From contig CAYPWJ010000024.1 of assembly GCA_964414415.1 (NCBI GenBank), positions 1-19,543 on the forward strand: 19,543 nucleotides of DNA, in the 5' to 3' direction. Within the stretch, counting starts at the first letter, position 1. Every line of letters starts with the position of its first letter. The DNA comes from CAZESS01 sp964414415 (lineage in GTDB: Archaea > Thermoplasmatota > E2 > UBA202 > DSCA01). Below the pieces are notes generated by a model. It saw nothing but the letters and a program-made list of their open reading frames with translations, did no database searches and was not told where the DNA came from. Positions 1-6,381 of the stretch are shown here, in pieces. Position numbers and translations under genes: made by a program.

Positions 1-473
1 CTCTCCGGGACCTTCAGCCAGGTCTCCCCCGTCAGCATCAACGCCGCCGCCTCCGTCCGGTCGATGCCCGCGGAGAAACAGTTCACGGCGCCGTAGGAGC
101 AGGTATGTGAGTCGGAGCCGAGCACCACCCCGCCGGGATGCGCCAGGCCTTTCTCGACGACGACCTGATGGCAGATGCCCGTCCCTGCATCGTAAAAGTG
201 AGTGATGCCGTGGCGCTGCACGAACGCTCGTATCTCTTGATGGTTTGTCGCGGTTTTCTCGTCGGCCGCCGGCACCACATGGTCGAGCACGATGACCGGT
301 TGCTCCGGGTCAGCGATGCCGTACTCCGTCAGCTCATCCTCGATCTTTGCGGTGATCGGCGCTGTGTTGTCATGCGTCAGCAGATGGTCCGGCTTGACGG
401 TCACGATCTCGCCCGCCGACACCTCACGGCCGGCACGCTTGCTCAATATTTTTTCAGCGCAGGTCTTTCCCAT
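1..473 (-). CDS. 3-isopropylmalate dehydratase / homoaconitase large subunit (N-terminal part)
   Basis: The reverse strand reads openly from an ATG at 473 to the window edge, giving the first 157 residues of an aconitase-superfamily large subunit (the family is about 420 residues). It begins MGKTCAEKIL. It contains LDHVVPAADE, then DAGTGICHQVV, GLAHPGGVVLGSDSHTCSYGA and TGETWLKVPE, which are family hallmarks; the SDSHTC cysteine is expected to bind the 4Fe-4S cluster. Enzymes of this family dehydrate and rehydrate isopropylmalate in leucine synthesis, or homocitrate/homoaconitate in 2-oxoacid chain elongation. The visible part cannot tell LeuC from the homoaconitase-type paralogue. A GAGG ribosome-binding site lies six bases before the ATG. 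The gene is divergent from its right-hand neighbour. Confidence 0.9.
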   Translation of the reverse strand, partial: MGKTCAEKILSKRAGREVSAGEIVTVKPDHLLTHDNTAPITAKIEDELTEYGIADPEQPVIVLDHVVPAADEKTATNHQEIRAFVQRHGITHFYDAGTGICHQVVVEKGLAHPGGVVLGSDSHTCSYGAVNCFSAGIDRTEAAALMLTGETWLKVPE

Positions 474-541
474 TGTATTCCTCGCTACATGGCAATGGCC
501 AGGCCAGTTAAGAACGTTGCGTCTCCACCTGGCGGCCAACG

Positions 542-549
542 TTTATATT
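542..549 (+). promoter_or_regulatory. TATA box of the PH-domain gene
   Basis: TTTATATT is centred about 25 bases before the second ATG (569) of the next gene but only about 15 bases before the first (560). Archaeal TATA boxes sit about 26-27 bases before the transcription start. This spacing therefore favours a leaderless message beginning at or near 569. Confidence 0.5.
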
Positions 550-568
550 CCAGGGCTGCATGAAGACC

Positions 569-1159
569 ATGGCCGAGACAGGCGAATGGTTCAAGCCAGA
601 GAAGCTCGTGGCACTCTACAACGCCTATCTTGCCATCGTCTTCGCCGTCTTCTTTCTCCCGCCGACTGCTGGTGCATTCCTCGCCTGGGTACTGGCCGAG
701 GCATCTCCTGTGATACCCGTGGCAGCCTCGGCGGTTATGCTGCTGCTCCTCGGCTTCGTCGGCTGGTGGATACGCGCATTCTACGAGACCTCCTTCTACC
801 GGCTGACTGAGGACGACATCGAGCACAGGCGAGGCGTCTGGTTCAAGTCCACCACCGAGGTCCCATACAACCGGATAACCAACGTCGGCACCCACCAGGA
901 CCCCGTCCAGCGGTACGTCGGCAGCGGCCAGGTCAAAATACAGACGGCGGGCAGTTCAGCGCAGACCGGCGCCGAGCTTACCATAACGGGGATAGGAAAC
1001 TTCGAGGAGATACAGCAGGCGGTCGTCGACAGAGTCAAAGCCAAGAAAGCCTCGACCGCCGTCGAGTCATTCGAGGAGGAGGACCACGCCAAGGGAGACG
1101 TCAACAGACAGATACTCGAAGAGATACGACAGATACGGACCCTGCTGGAACAAGGCTAA
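569..1159 (+). CDS. PH-domain (YdbS/DUF304-type) membrane protein
   Basis: This 196-residue protein has two membrane segments (about residues 17-42 and 47-69) followed by a bacterial-type PH domain (bPH_2). The domain is recognisable from FYRLTEDDIEHRRG, then STTEVPYNRITNVGTHQDPVQR and the strand GQVKIQTAGSS. The C-terminal tail (from about 150) is charged and probably helical. Family members are membrane proteins of poorly defined function. An in-frame ATG at 560 would add three residues, but the TATA position favours 569. It is likely a single-gene unit, divergent from the LeuC-family gene and followed by the independently promoted YjbQ gene. Confidence 0.85.
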   Translation: MAETGEWFKPEKLVALYNAYLAIVFAVFFLPPTAGAFLAWVLAEASPVIPVAASAVMLLLLGFVGWWIRAFYETSFYRLTEDDIEHRRGVWFKSTTEVPYNRITNVGTHQDPVQRYVGSGQVKIQTAGSSAQTGAELTITGIGNFEEIQQAVVDRVKAKKASTAVESFEEEDHAKGDVNRQILEEIRQIRTLLEQG

Positions 1160-1186
1160 GCGGCGTCAATCCCGGGATGCGCCACG

Positions 1187-1194
1187 CTTTTATG
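1187..1194 (+). promoter_or_regulatory. TATA box of the YjbQ-family gene
   Basis: CTTTTATG is centred about 25 bases before the ATG at 1215. This matches a leaderless archaeal promoter and supports that start codon. Confidence 0.45.
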
Positions 1195-1214
1195 CATCAC
1201 CCCAATGCGGACAT

Positions 1215-1610
1215 ATGCACGAGATAACGCTCCGCTCACAGCAGCGCGAGGAGCTCATCGACGTCACTGACCGCGTCGCCGCGCTCATCGAGCAGTCCGG
1301 CATCCAAAGCGGCACGGCAGCCCTCTATGTGCCGCATACCACCGCCGGCGTCACCATAAACGAGGGCGCCGACCCGGCGGTGCAGCGCGACCTCCTCGCC
1401 GCGCTCAGACGGCTGGTGCCACAACGCGAGAGCTACGAGCACGCCGAGGGCAACAGCGACGCCCACGTCAAGTCCACGCTCGTCGGTTGCACCGCCCAGC
1501 TCATCATCACCGACGGTGAGCCGCTGCTCGGCCGGTGGCAACGCATCTTTTTCTTTGAGGGAGACGGCCCGCGCACCCGCCGGCTGTTGGTCGAGCTCCA
1601 CGAGCGATGA
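1215..1610 (+). CDS. YjbQ / UPF0047 family protein (secondary thiamine-phosphate synthase-like)
   Basis: The 131-residue product has the normal length for the UPF0047/YjbQ family. Hallmarks in order are YVPHTTAGVTINEGADP (residues 39-55), HAEGNSDAHVKSTLVG (76-91) and LGRWQRIFFFEGDGPRTRR (105-123). The conserved histidines and acidic residues of the family pocket are all present. Members can complement a loss of thiamine-phosphate synthase, which gave the name, but their natural substrate is uncertain. A thiamine-salvage operon lies further right in this window (14167-17246), though no physical link is visible. The gene appears to be transcribed alone from its own TATA box. Confidence 0.93.
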   Translation: MHEITLRSQQREELIDVTDRVAALIEQSGIQSGTAALYVPHTTAGVTINEGADPAVQRDLLAALRRLVPQRESYEHAEGNSDAHVKSTLVGCTAQLIITDGEPLLGRWQRIFFFEGDGPRTRRLLVELHER

Positions 1611-1661
1611 CAAAGGCATCGAGGCGGACGGCATCCGGCATTACCCCACCATTTCGACAGC

Positions 1662-1669
1662 TATAAATA
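1662..1669 (+). promoter_or_regulatory. TATA box and Shine-Dalgarno upstream of a secreted-protein gene
   Basis: ATAAATAT lies about 37 bases before the ATG at 1703. A transcript starting about 27 bases downstream would carry a short leader containing GGAGG (1692-1696), six bases before the ATG. Here, unlike at several neighbours, a leadered message with a ribosome-binding site is expected. Confidence 0.5.
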
Positions 1670-1702
1670 TGCTCTCTGGCCTTATAGTAGTGGAGGCCAC
1701 AC

Positions 1703-2296
1703 ATGTATAAAAAACTTCTATCGATCGCCCTGGTGGCGTGCCTCGTGTTCATGGCGCTTCCTGCATCCGAGCCCGCCTCGGCTGAGGGTACCCGACACAC
1801 GGTTACCTTCGCCACCTATCTGCCGGACGGCTCCGTCGAGTACGAGGAACAAGAGGTTGAGTTGTCGGATGGCGAGAGCCTGTCCGCTGCCATCGCCGAC
1901 CGATGCGCCAGGATGGTGCAGGACGACGCTCGCCTCCAGTGGCTCATGGACCAGCAACTCGGGCTGTATCTCATCGTCTCCGGAGGCAGCGGTTTTCATA
2001 TGGCGCTCCCGCCGGCGCTGCTCGAGATGCGGCTGCTGCAGCTTTCGTTCAACATCCTGCCGTCGCTCATCTACTGCAGCTACTCCGGGGAGGAGGCATC
2101 GACGACCGTCACGCCGCTCATGGGCGGTGGAAATGTCACCTCGTATGACGGGCCGCACAAGCTCCTTGCAGCAGGATTCGTGGGCGTCATCGGCTGGAGC
2201 GGCGTCTTTTCGTTTTCCAGTACCGGCTTCGCGGGCCTGACCCTGTTTACCTGGACGTCGGACGGCGGCGCATCGCATCTCAATCGAGCGGGATGA
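1703..2296 (+). CDS. Secreted protein of unknown function
   Basis: The 197-residue product starts with a clear Sec signal peptide: MYKKLL, a hydrophobic core to about residue 20, then SEPASAEG, with cleavage plausible near residue 28. The mature part has a strand-rich opening (HTVTFATYLPDG) and an acidic stretch (EYEEQEVELSDGE). A more hydrophobic, glycine-rich C-terminal half ends in LTLFTWTSDGG. I do not recognise a family. A GGAGG ribosome-binding site and upstream TATA box support the start. It is the last gene before the integrated element, and the chimeric int(N) frame on the other strand overlaps its final codons. Confidence 0.8.
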   Translation: MYKKLLSIALVACLVFMALPASEPASAEGTRHTVTFATYLPDGSVEYEEQEVELSDGESLSAAIADRCARMVQDDARLQWLMDQQLGLYLIVSGGSGFHMALPPALLEMRLLQLSFNILPSLIYCSYSGEEASTTVTPLMGGGNVTSYDGPHKLLAAGFVGVIGWSGVFSFSSTGFAGLTLFTWTSDGGASHLNRAG

Positions 2297-2480
2297 AGCA
2301 GCCGTGACGTTCCGCCTCGATGGTATCCCTGTTGCTCACCTGACAAAAAAGGGAGGCAATGGGGAAGGGAGGAGGCACAAAAAGAGGTGAGGTAATCACC
2401 CTTCCCCGATGGGTGCGTAAGACAGGCTTATATATAAAACTTTCCGTGCTCACCGCGTTCTCCTGTGTTACAATCTCCAG
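2297..2480. other. Spacer between chromosomal gene and integrase remnant
   Basis: No gene is convincing here. It holds a purine-rich patch (2344-2385) and a strong palindromic TATA-like sequence, CTTATATATAAA (about 2428-2439), with no obvious gene in either direction. It lies outside the homology to the right end of the element. It is either original chromosome or leftover sequence from an earlier element whose int(C) fragment begins at 2481. Confidence 0.4.
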
Positions 2481-2682
2481 CGCTCGCGATTGCGGTCGCG
2501 GATGTGGTTGTGCATAATTTTGTGCATAAATTTCGGGGTTTGCTTGCAATCGTTGACGCGGATTTGCCGTGTTCCGCGCGTTGTCCCGTCGCGCCGCCGC
2601 CGGCGTTCGCCCCCGTTGCACGCGTCGGTTGTCGCGGCACACGGGCATATCGGGATTTGAACCCGAGTAACTGGCTCCGGAG
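2481..2682 (-). repeat. Left copy of the long direct repeat (int 5' region plus att)
   Basis: This stretch matches 10323-10557 with only two base differences (C/G near 2495; G/A in the run around 2536) and one 33-bp in-frame block missing here. The 40 bases at 2643-2682 are the tRNA-derived att core. The other ~160 bases are integrase coding sequence that a single integration event would not place at this end. Confidence 0.95.
2643..2682 (-). repeat. att site, left (tRNA-Arg 3' portion, no intact tRNA)
   Basis: Forty bases are identical to 10518-10557 and correspond to the anticodon loop, the 3' anticodon stem, the T arm and the acceptor 3' strand of tRNA-Arg. The 5' half of the tRNA is absent here, so this copy is not a functional tRNA. 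It is read in frame within int(N). Confidence 0.93.
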
Positions 2683-2837
2683 AATTTTTGTCTTTCTGTG
2701 AAAAATTCGCGTAATCGCTTGGTCACGAATCGCGATATGTTGATGTCCGCTAGCTTCGCCGCGTCCCGCAGATCGCGCGGTATCAAAATCGTGGTGCGGG
2801 TTTTATTCGATGCCATGAATGCATATTCTTTATGCAT

Positions 2838-3104
2838 CTAAAAAAGCAATTCTTCGGTGCTGTATGGAACGTGTATGTGGCGTACAATGCCAACACCTCG
2901 CGAAACCGCGAACCGCGCAGAATTCGCCATGCAAACCCATGGTTTTGGTGGCAATTATCGCCTGCTAACGATACTAACGACGCGCGATGTTGCCGTCCGC
3001 CGTGGTTGCCGTCATTTGTATAATGTTTTTCGTCCGCAGCGAAACCGCGCGGCGTCGCAGGTAGTATCGCGCAAAATTTTTCTATAACATCGGCTGTCGA
3101 TTGG
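2838..3104. other. Intergenic region between int(N) and the CRISPR-like array
   Basis: No convincing gene is visible. Short open frames exist, but their composition (repeated CGCG, GAACCGCG and similar words) is not protein-like. An A+T-rich patch, AAAATTTTTCTATAAC (about 3073-3088), sits roughly 20-30 bases before the first repeat and could be a promoter or array leader. The remainder might hold regulatory or replication sequences, but no clear iterons are seen. Confidence 0.4.
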
Positions 3105-3335
3105 ATGCCACTTCGACCATGGTGGCGTTCAAACCAACGACGAAGAAGGAAATGTGCCTACATCGCTATAGTTCCACTTCGACCATGGTGGCGTTCGAAC
3201 CATATGGAGGAACACAAAGATGTGCGACATAATATCAGTTCCACTTCGACCATGGTGGCGTTCGAACCTACAACAGGACGAATGGGACGACTTCATCAAC
3301 GCAAGTTCCACTTCGACCATGGTGGCGTTCGAACC
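3105..3335. CRISPR. Four-repeat CRISPR-like mini-array
   Basis: Four 31-base repeats lie at 3105-3135, 3171-3201, 3238-3268 and 3305-3335, separated by three unique spacers of 35, 36 and 36 bases (3136-3170, 3202-3237, 3269-3304). On the + strand the repeat begins GTTCCACTTCGACC and ends GGTGGCGTTCGAACC. Copies 2-4 are identical. Copy 1 differs at its first and third bases and has A for G in its final TTCGAACC. The ends GTTC and GAAC and the inner CCAC/GTGG are self-complementary. Degeneracy of copy 1 suggests it is the leader-distal end, which would put transcription on the - strand; this is not certain. No cas1 or cas2 is nearby. The only candidate effector is the nuclease at 3572-4669. Plasmid iterons are a less likely explanation because the spacers are long, constant in length and unrelated. 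Confidence 0.85.
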
Positions 3336-3515
3336 AAGGCCATTCACCGTACGTCACCGCGTATGTCGTTCACAGCCCGTGGCCGTGAACCCATATTTTA
3401 TCTCCATGCGCTCGCGTTGCAGACCCCATATAGGTTTCCGCAACCGCGCACACTTCGTCGAACCCGCAGGGGAACTGACTGCGGGTGGTCTGCCGCATGG
3501 GTCAGACCTCGCTGA
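3336..3515. ncRNA. Candidate structured RNA between array and effector gene
   Basis: Four stem-loops follow one another here. At 3368-3390, GTTCACAGCC and GGCCGTGAAC enclose a CGT loop with one mismatch. At 3416-3444, GTTGC pairs with GCAAC around an inner ACC/GGT. At 3463-3485, CCCGCAG pairs perfectly with CTGCGGG. At 3487-3508, GGTCTG pairs with CAGACC. There is no plausible reading frame. The position beside a TnpB/Cas12-like gene is where guide scaffolds such as tracrRNA, scoutRNA or omega-RNA are found in related systems. I see no long anti-repeat. Strand, ends and expression are unknown. Confidence 0.45.
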
Positions 3516-3538
3516 CAATTTATATAATCAATGAATAC

Positions 3539-3549
3539 TTATAAATTTA
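3539..3549 (+). promoter_or_regulatory. TATA box of the TnpB/Cas12-like gene
   Basis: TTATAAATTTA is centred about 27 bases before the ATG at 3572, indicating a leaderless transcript for the nuclease. A second TATA-like sequence, TTTATATAAT, lies at about 3520-3529. Confidence 0.55.
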
Positions 3550-3571
3550 TCGTTCCATTAACATAATTGGC

Positions 3572-4669
3572 ATGAAAACACAGTACAAATCGATTTTGTT
3601 GCGCCTTGAAACGACGCCGCGGCAGAGCAAGGCCATCGACGCCAACATCGACGCGGTATCGCGAATGGTCGAAATGTCACAAACCGATTTCCAAAACATG
3701 CTCGCGAAAAAATTCCGCGCGGAGGGATTTGACACGTCGTCGCGGTTGCTTGATTTGGTTGCCCAACGAATCGCGCGGACAGTAATGAAAAGCAAGGTCG
3801 TGCCATTGGATGACAGGAATTATAAAATCGTGAAAGGGGACGACGGGTGGTATTACGCCGACATCATGCTGAAAAGCACGAAACAGCACAGCCGAAGCGA
3901 TGCACGGTTTCAAATCCCCGTATACGTCAACAGGGGCAACAAATATTACATGCCAATCGAGGATGGATTCGACGAATCGGCGATACTGTTCCGCCGGGGT
4001 GGCAGTTGGTTTATCCTCGCGCAAATCGAATTTGAAAAACGATACGACGAACAACGCGACACCGTGTACGTGGGTATCGACCTGAATCAACGGAAACACG
4101 CCGCCGCGTTCAACCGCAACGGCGTATACGAGGAAAACATATTTTTCGATTTGCAACCCATCGACGAAAAATGCAAAGAGTTACAGCAAAAAATGACCGA
4201 CATCCAAAAGGGACGACGCATGTATCAGTTAACCGACGACGAAAAACAACGCATGGATAAATTGTATGAAACGCGGACGAAAATCATCAAAAAAGGACAC
4301 GGCGATTTCGCGACGCAATTAACCGATTTAGCGGACAGATATTGGCAAAAGGGATACAACGTCGTGTTCCGCCTTGAAAACCTGAACGGGATAACAAAGA
4401 GGGTGCGGAAATCGTATGCGCCGTTTAACCGGTGGTTACATCAACAATGGTGTTACGACATGTTTTACGACGTCCTTGTATGCAAAAAGTATCCCGTCGA
4501 ACAGGTCGACCCGCGGAACACGTCAAAGATGTGCCACAAATGCGGCGACGAGGTAACCATTTACGGCAAACACAGCCGATTGATAAAATGCGACACATGC
4601 GGATACGACGATTTCAACCGCGATTTAAACGCGGCGCGCAACATATCGCAGGATGGCGTCGATAAATGA
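3572..4669 (+). CDS. TnpB/Cas12-like RuvC nuclease (candidate compact CRISPR effector)
   Basis: This 365-residue protein has the TnpB/Cas12 C-terminal architecture. RuvC-I is VYVGIDLNQRKHAAAF with D170. RuvC-II is VVFRLENLNG with E269. A zinc ribbon follows, SKMCHKCG...IKCDTCGY, with C321, C324, C340 and C343. RuvC-III is FNRDLNAARNI with D351. All three expected catalytic acids and all four zinc ligands are present, so a nuclease is likely. The N-terminal ~160 residues would form the recognition part. It is slightly shorter than typical TnpB (about 400) and much shorter than most Cas12 proteins. No TnpA and no IS200/IS605 ends are seen. Only the hairpin region separates it from the four-repeat array. 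It could be a domesticated TnpB using the array as guides or a very compact type V effector; a plain TnpB beside an unrelated array cannot be excluded. Confidence 0.88.
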   Translation: MKTQYKSILLRLETTPRQSKAIDANIDAVSRMVEMSQTDFQNMLAKKFRAEGFDTSSRLLDLVAQRIARTVMKSKVVPLDDRNYKIVKGDDGWYYADIMLKSTKQHSRSDARFQIPVYVNRGNKYYMPIEDGFDESAILFRRGGSWFILAQIEFEKRYDEQRDTVYVGIDLNQRKHAAAFNRNGVYEENIFFDLQPIDEKCKELQQKMTDIQKGRRMYQLTDDEKQRMDKLYETRTKIIKKGHGDFATQLTDLADRYWQKGYNVVFRLENLNGITKRVRKSYAPFNRWLHQQWCYDMFYDVLVCKKYPVEQVDPRNTSKMCHKCGDEVTIYGKHSRLIKCDTCGYDDFNRDLNAARNISQDGVDK

Positions 4670-4717
4670 TATTTCTTCAAATCAAAGAGATTATTACCGG
4701 TAACGAACATTATATTT

Positions 4718-4990
4718 ATGGAAGAGAACAATAAAAACCACGAAGAATACTCCAATAGAGACATCATCAACGAGATTAAAAAATTAGAGGCCGCAAAAAA
4801 ATCGCAATTGGGAAACGTATTGACGCTATTTATATCGCTACTATGCGGCCTACTATCCGCCTCATATTTTGCTTTTGTTACTTCCTATTTCGACAAGAGC
4901 AGTACCATTTATGTGTCCCTTATGGTTTTTCTTGTTAGTTCATGTATAGTTTTTGCATTTCTATGGATTATAATGGCCCGGAATCAATAA
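4718..4990 (+). CDS. Small two-span membrane protein
   Basis: The 90-residue product has a charged N-terminus (MEENNKNHEEYSNRD), an amphipathic helix to about residue 30, then membrane segments at about 31-54 and 62-85. Its TAA stop overlaps the ATG of the next gene (TAATG), so the two are probably translated together. I recognise no family. The coupling suggests a partner role with the CPBP membrane protease, for instance as a substrate, toxin-like peptide or regulator, but this is inference only. Confidence 0.75.
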   Translation: MEENNKNHEEYSNRDIINEIKKLEAAKKSQLGNVLTLFISLLCGLLSASYFAFVTSYFDKSSTIYVSLMVFLVSSCIVFAFLWIIMARNQ

Positions 4991-5667
4991 TGCCAACAAA
5001 AAACGATACATCGCTACAATTTTCCACAGCGCAACGCGCATGGTATATTGCTATATTCGCGCTTTTTATCGCATGGTCAATAAGCGACATCGTACTGTGC
5101 CTGCCAATGGATTACAAGGGACGCGCGATGCTTTTTGCCGCCATCATCGTGCCGATCTGCCTCGCGCTGTTGTATTTATTCGTCGTTAAACGCGGTATTG
5201 CATCGTGGCATGATTTTGGATTGACAACTCAAAACGTGGGCAAAAACGCCGCATATGGCGTCGCGTTGGGTGTTGTTGCCCTTGTTGTCGCGGTGGCAAC
5301 GTTGCGATGGGTGTATGGCGTTACCGACATAAATCAACCCAACGATTGGCAGCTCTACGCGGTTGCGTCGGGCGTTGCCGCGCCGATATGGGAGGAATTG
5401 TTGTTCCGCGGCATGCTTTTTGGCTCGCTGCTCATGCTCGCGGAGCGCAGGGTACGCGCCGACTTGCAACCCGCCGCCGTGCTTGCCATCGCGTTTTTCA
5501 TAAACATTTTTTTCCTCACGGCGCATTGGGGCGCAAATCTGCTCGTCATTTACCTGACGGGCTTTGTGTACGTTTTTGCGTTCTACGCGACGCGCAGCTT
5601 GGTAACGCCGATTGTCGCGCATGCGGTATACAACCTGTCACTCGTCGCGGCGGCGCATTGGCTGTAA
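4990..5667 (+). CDS. CPBP-family intramembrane metalloprotease (Abi/CAAX protease)
   Basis: The 225-residue protein has several membrane helices and all the family's motifs: EELLFR at 135-140 (E135, E136, R140), a histidine at 179 in FFLTAHWG, and HAVYN at 211-215 (H211, N215). These residues line the metal or proteolytic site inside the membrane. Family members include eukaryotic Rce1 CAAX proteases, bacteriocin self-immunity proteins and proteins once annotated as abortive infection factors. The in-frame ATG at 4942 would add 16 residues inside the upstream gene. The ATG at 4990, overlapping the preceding stop, is the better start. On an integrative element an immunity or anti-virus role is plausible but unproven. 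Confidence 0.9.
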   Translation: MPTKNDTSLQFSTAQRAWYIAIFALFIAWSISDIVLCLPMDYKGRAMLFAAIIVPICLALLYLFVVKRGIASWHDFGLTTQNVGKNAAYGVALGVVALVVAVATLRWVYGVTDINQPNDWQLYAVASGVAAPIWEELLFRGMLFGSLLMLAERRVRADLQPAAVLAIAFFINIFFLTAHWGANLLVIYLTGFVYVFAFYATRSLVTPIVAHAVYNLSLVAAAHWL

Positions 5668-5683
5668 CTATTTGCCTCTGTTG

Positions 5684-6244
5684 TTATCCAATATTTTTCT
5701 TTTCAATGTCTACTTGGTGAACCCGGTAATACCCGTCATCATAAGCGTGAATCACTATAACAAAATAATAGGGGGGTAAATAGGCTCCATTAACATTTTG
5801 AACGTTTGCCGTCCCATTTACAAAATATTCATGATATTTTTCATTTGAAACTGTATCGCGGCCTTTGCCCCATAGCCATACGTTCATGTTTGAAAACTCG
5901 GCGGTTGAAGCATCAACAGACGAGAACCCATTAATGTCCCAATTGTGTTGTTCTCTCATCCTTATTTTTGCCTCCTGTTTTATTTCCGCCTTTGTCCAAC
6001 CAAGCTCATCACCCCCTTGCGTACAGAATAAAAAATAACATCCGACGAATAAACCAATGACTACTAATAACACCAAAGCCCACTTTCCGGCAGACCAAGA
6101 AGTATAGGTTTTCTCTTCGTTCTCCCTTTCTTGTTCATCAACTTTTCGTTGTCGAGACTTTGCTGTTCCAAGTTTGTTACCACAGTTCCCACAATAGTTA
6201 GCATCGTTGGGATTATGCATCCCGCATTTTTGGCAATAAACCAT
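5684..6244 (-). CDS. Zinc-ribbon membrane protein of unknown function
   Basis: This 186-residue protein begins MVYCQKCGMHNP...YCGNCGNKLG, a zinc ribbon with C4, C7, C18 and C21. A charged linker follows (QRKVDEQERENEEK), then one membrane segment (about 54-74). A C-terminal domain of about 110 residues has repeated aromatic residues and ends IVIHAYDDGYYRVHQVDIE. The domain should lie outside the cell if the ribbon is cytoplasmic. An A+T-rich promoter with ATATATAAAA on the other strand lies about 22 bases before the ATG. The gene converges with the CPBP gene (16-base gap) and diverges from the helicase gene. The ribbon-plus-single-membrane-helix layout is common in prokaryotes but says little about function. 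Confidence 0.8.
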   Translation of the reverse strand: MVYCQKCGMHNPNDANYCGNCGNKLGTAKSRQRKVDEQERENEEKTYTSWSAGKWALVLLVVIGLFVGCYFLFCTQGGDELGWTKAEIKQEAKIRMREQHNWDINGFSSVDASTAEFSNMNVWLWGKGRDTVSNEKYHEYFVNGTANVQNVNGAYLPPYYFVIVIHAYDDGYYRVHQVDIEKKNIG

Positions 6245-6258
6245 GTAAAATAATTGAC

Positions 6259-6320
6259 TATAATATATAAAATTTTTACTAATTTATTTATATATCAGTA
6301 TTATTTATATCGCTTAAAAT
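6259..6320. promoter_or_regulatory. A+T-rich divergent promoter region
   Basis: Between the zinc-ribbon gene (leftward) and the helicase-like gene (rightward) are three TATA-like sequences: AATATATAAAA (6262-6272), TTTATATAT (about 6287-6295) and TTTATATCG (about 6304-6312). The first fits a near-leaderless start for the leftward gene. The third fits a rightward transcript with a leader of about 45 bases. Confidence 0.5.
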
Positions 6321-6381
6321 TGAAGATGTGATTGATTAGTTATTTGTACCGCCGCCGCATTACGCGCAATAACGCGATACA

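Larger units (their letters stand above)
2280..2816 (-). pseudogene. int(N): 5' fragment of the split SSV-type integrase, read through into an older int(C) remnant
   Basis: Read leftward from ATG 2816 (an in-frame ATG at 2837 would add seven residues). The first 45 residues (TTILIPRDLRDAAKLADINI..., VTKRLREFF) resemble a ribbon-helix-helix DNA-binding domain. The frame then crosses the 40-bp att site (2643-2682), read as SGASYSGSNPDMP. It continues for about 55 codons of sequence nearly identical to int(C) at the right end, as far as 2481. After that it has no similarity to the integrase and ends at 2280 inside the neighbouring gene. The true 5' portion belonging to this element is 2683-2816. 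Joined to int(C) across att it keeps frame and gives about 405 residues. Integration has therefore disrupted the gene, as in SSV1 and related archaeal elements. Confidence 0.85.

Noticed and set aside
2643..2682. A second tRNA-Arg gene at the left end
   Set aside because: Only the 3' 40 bases are present. The upstream sequence does not complete the acceptor, D or anticodon stems.
2832..3087. Small + frames of 63 and 76 codons left of the array
   Set aside because: Composition is driven by repeated CGCG words. There is no ribosome-binding site or TATA at the right distance and no protein-like pattern.
3105..3335. Array as plasmid replication iterons
   Set aside because: Iterons are usually shorter and closer together. 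Here the spacers are unique, nearly equal in length (35-36) and as long as the repeats, and a TnpB/Cas12-like gene is adjacent.
3105..3515. Open frames running through the repeat array (136 and 104 codons on +, 72 on -)
   Set aside because: They exist because the 31-base repeat lacks stops in those frames. The products are just repeats of the same short peptide joined to spacer sequence, which is the signature of an array and not of a gene.
3572..4669. Ordinary IS200/IS605 insertion with TnpB only
   Set aside because: I see no TnpA and no recognisable subterminal hairpin ends around the gene. I keep it as an alternative and do not exclude it.
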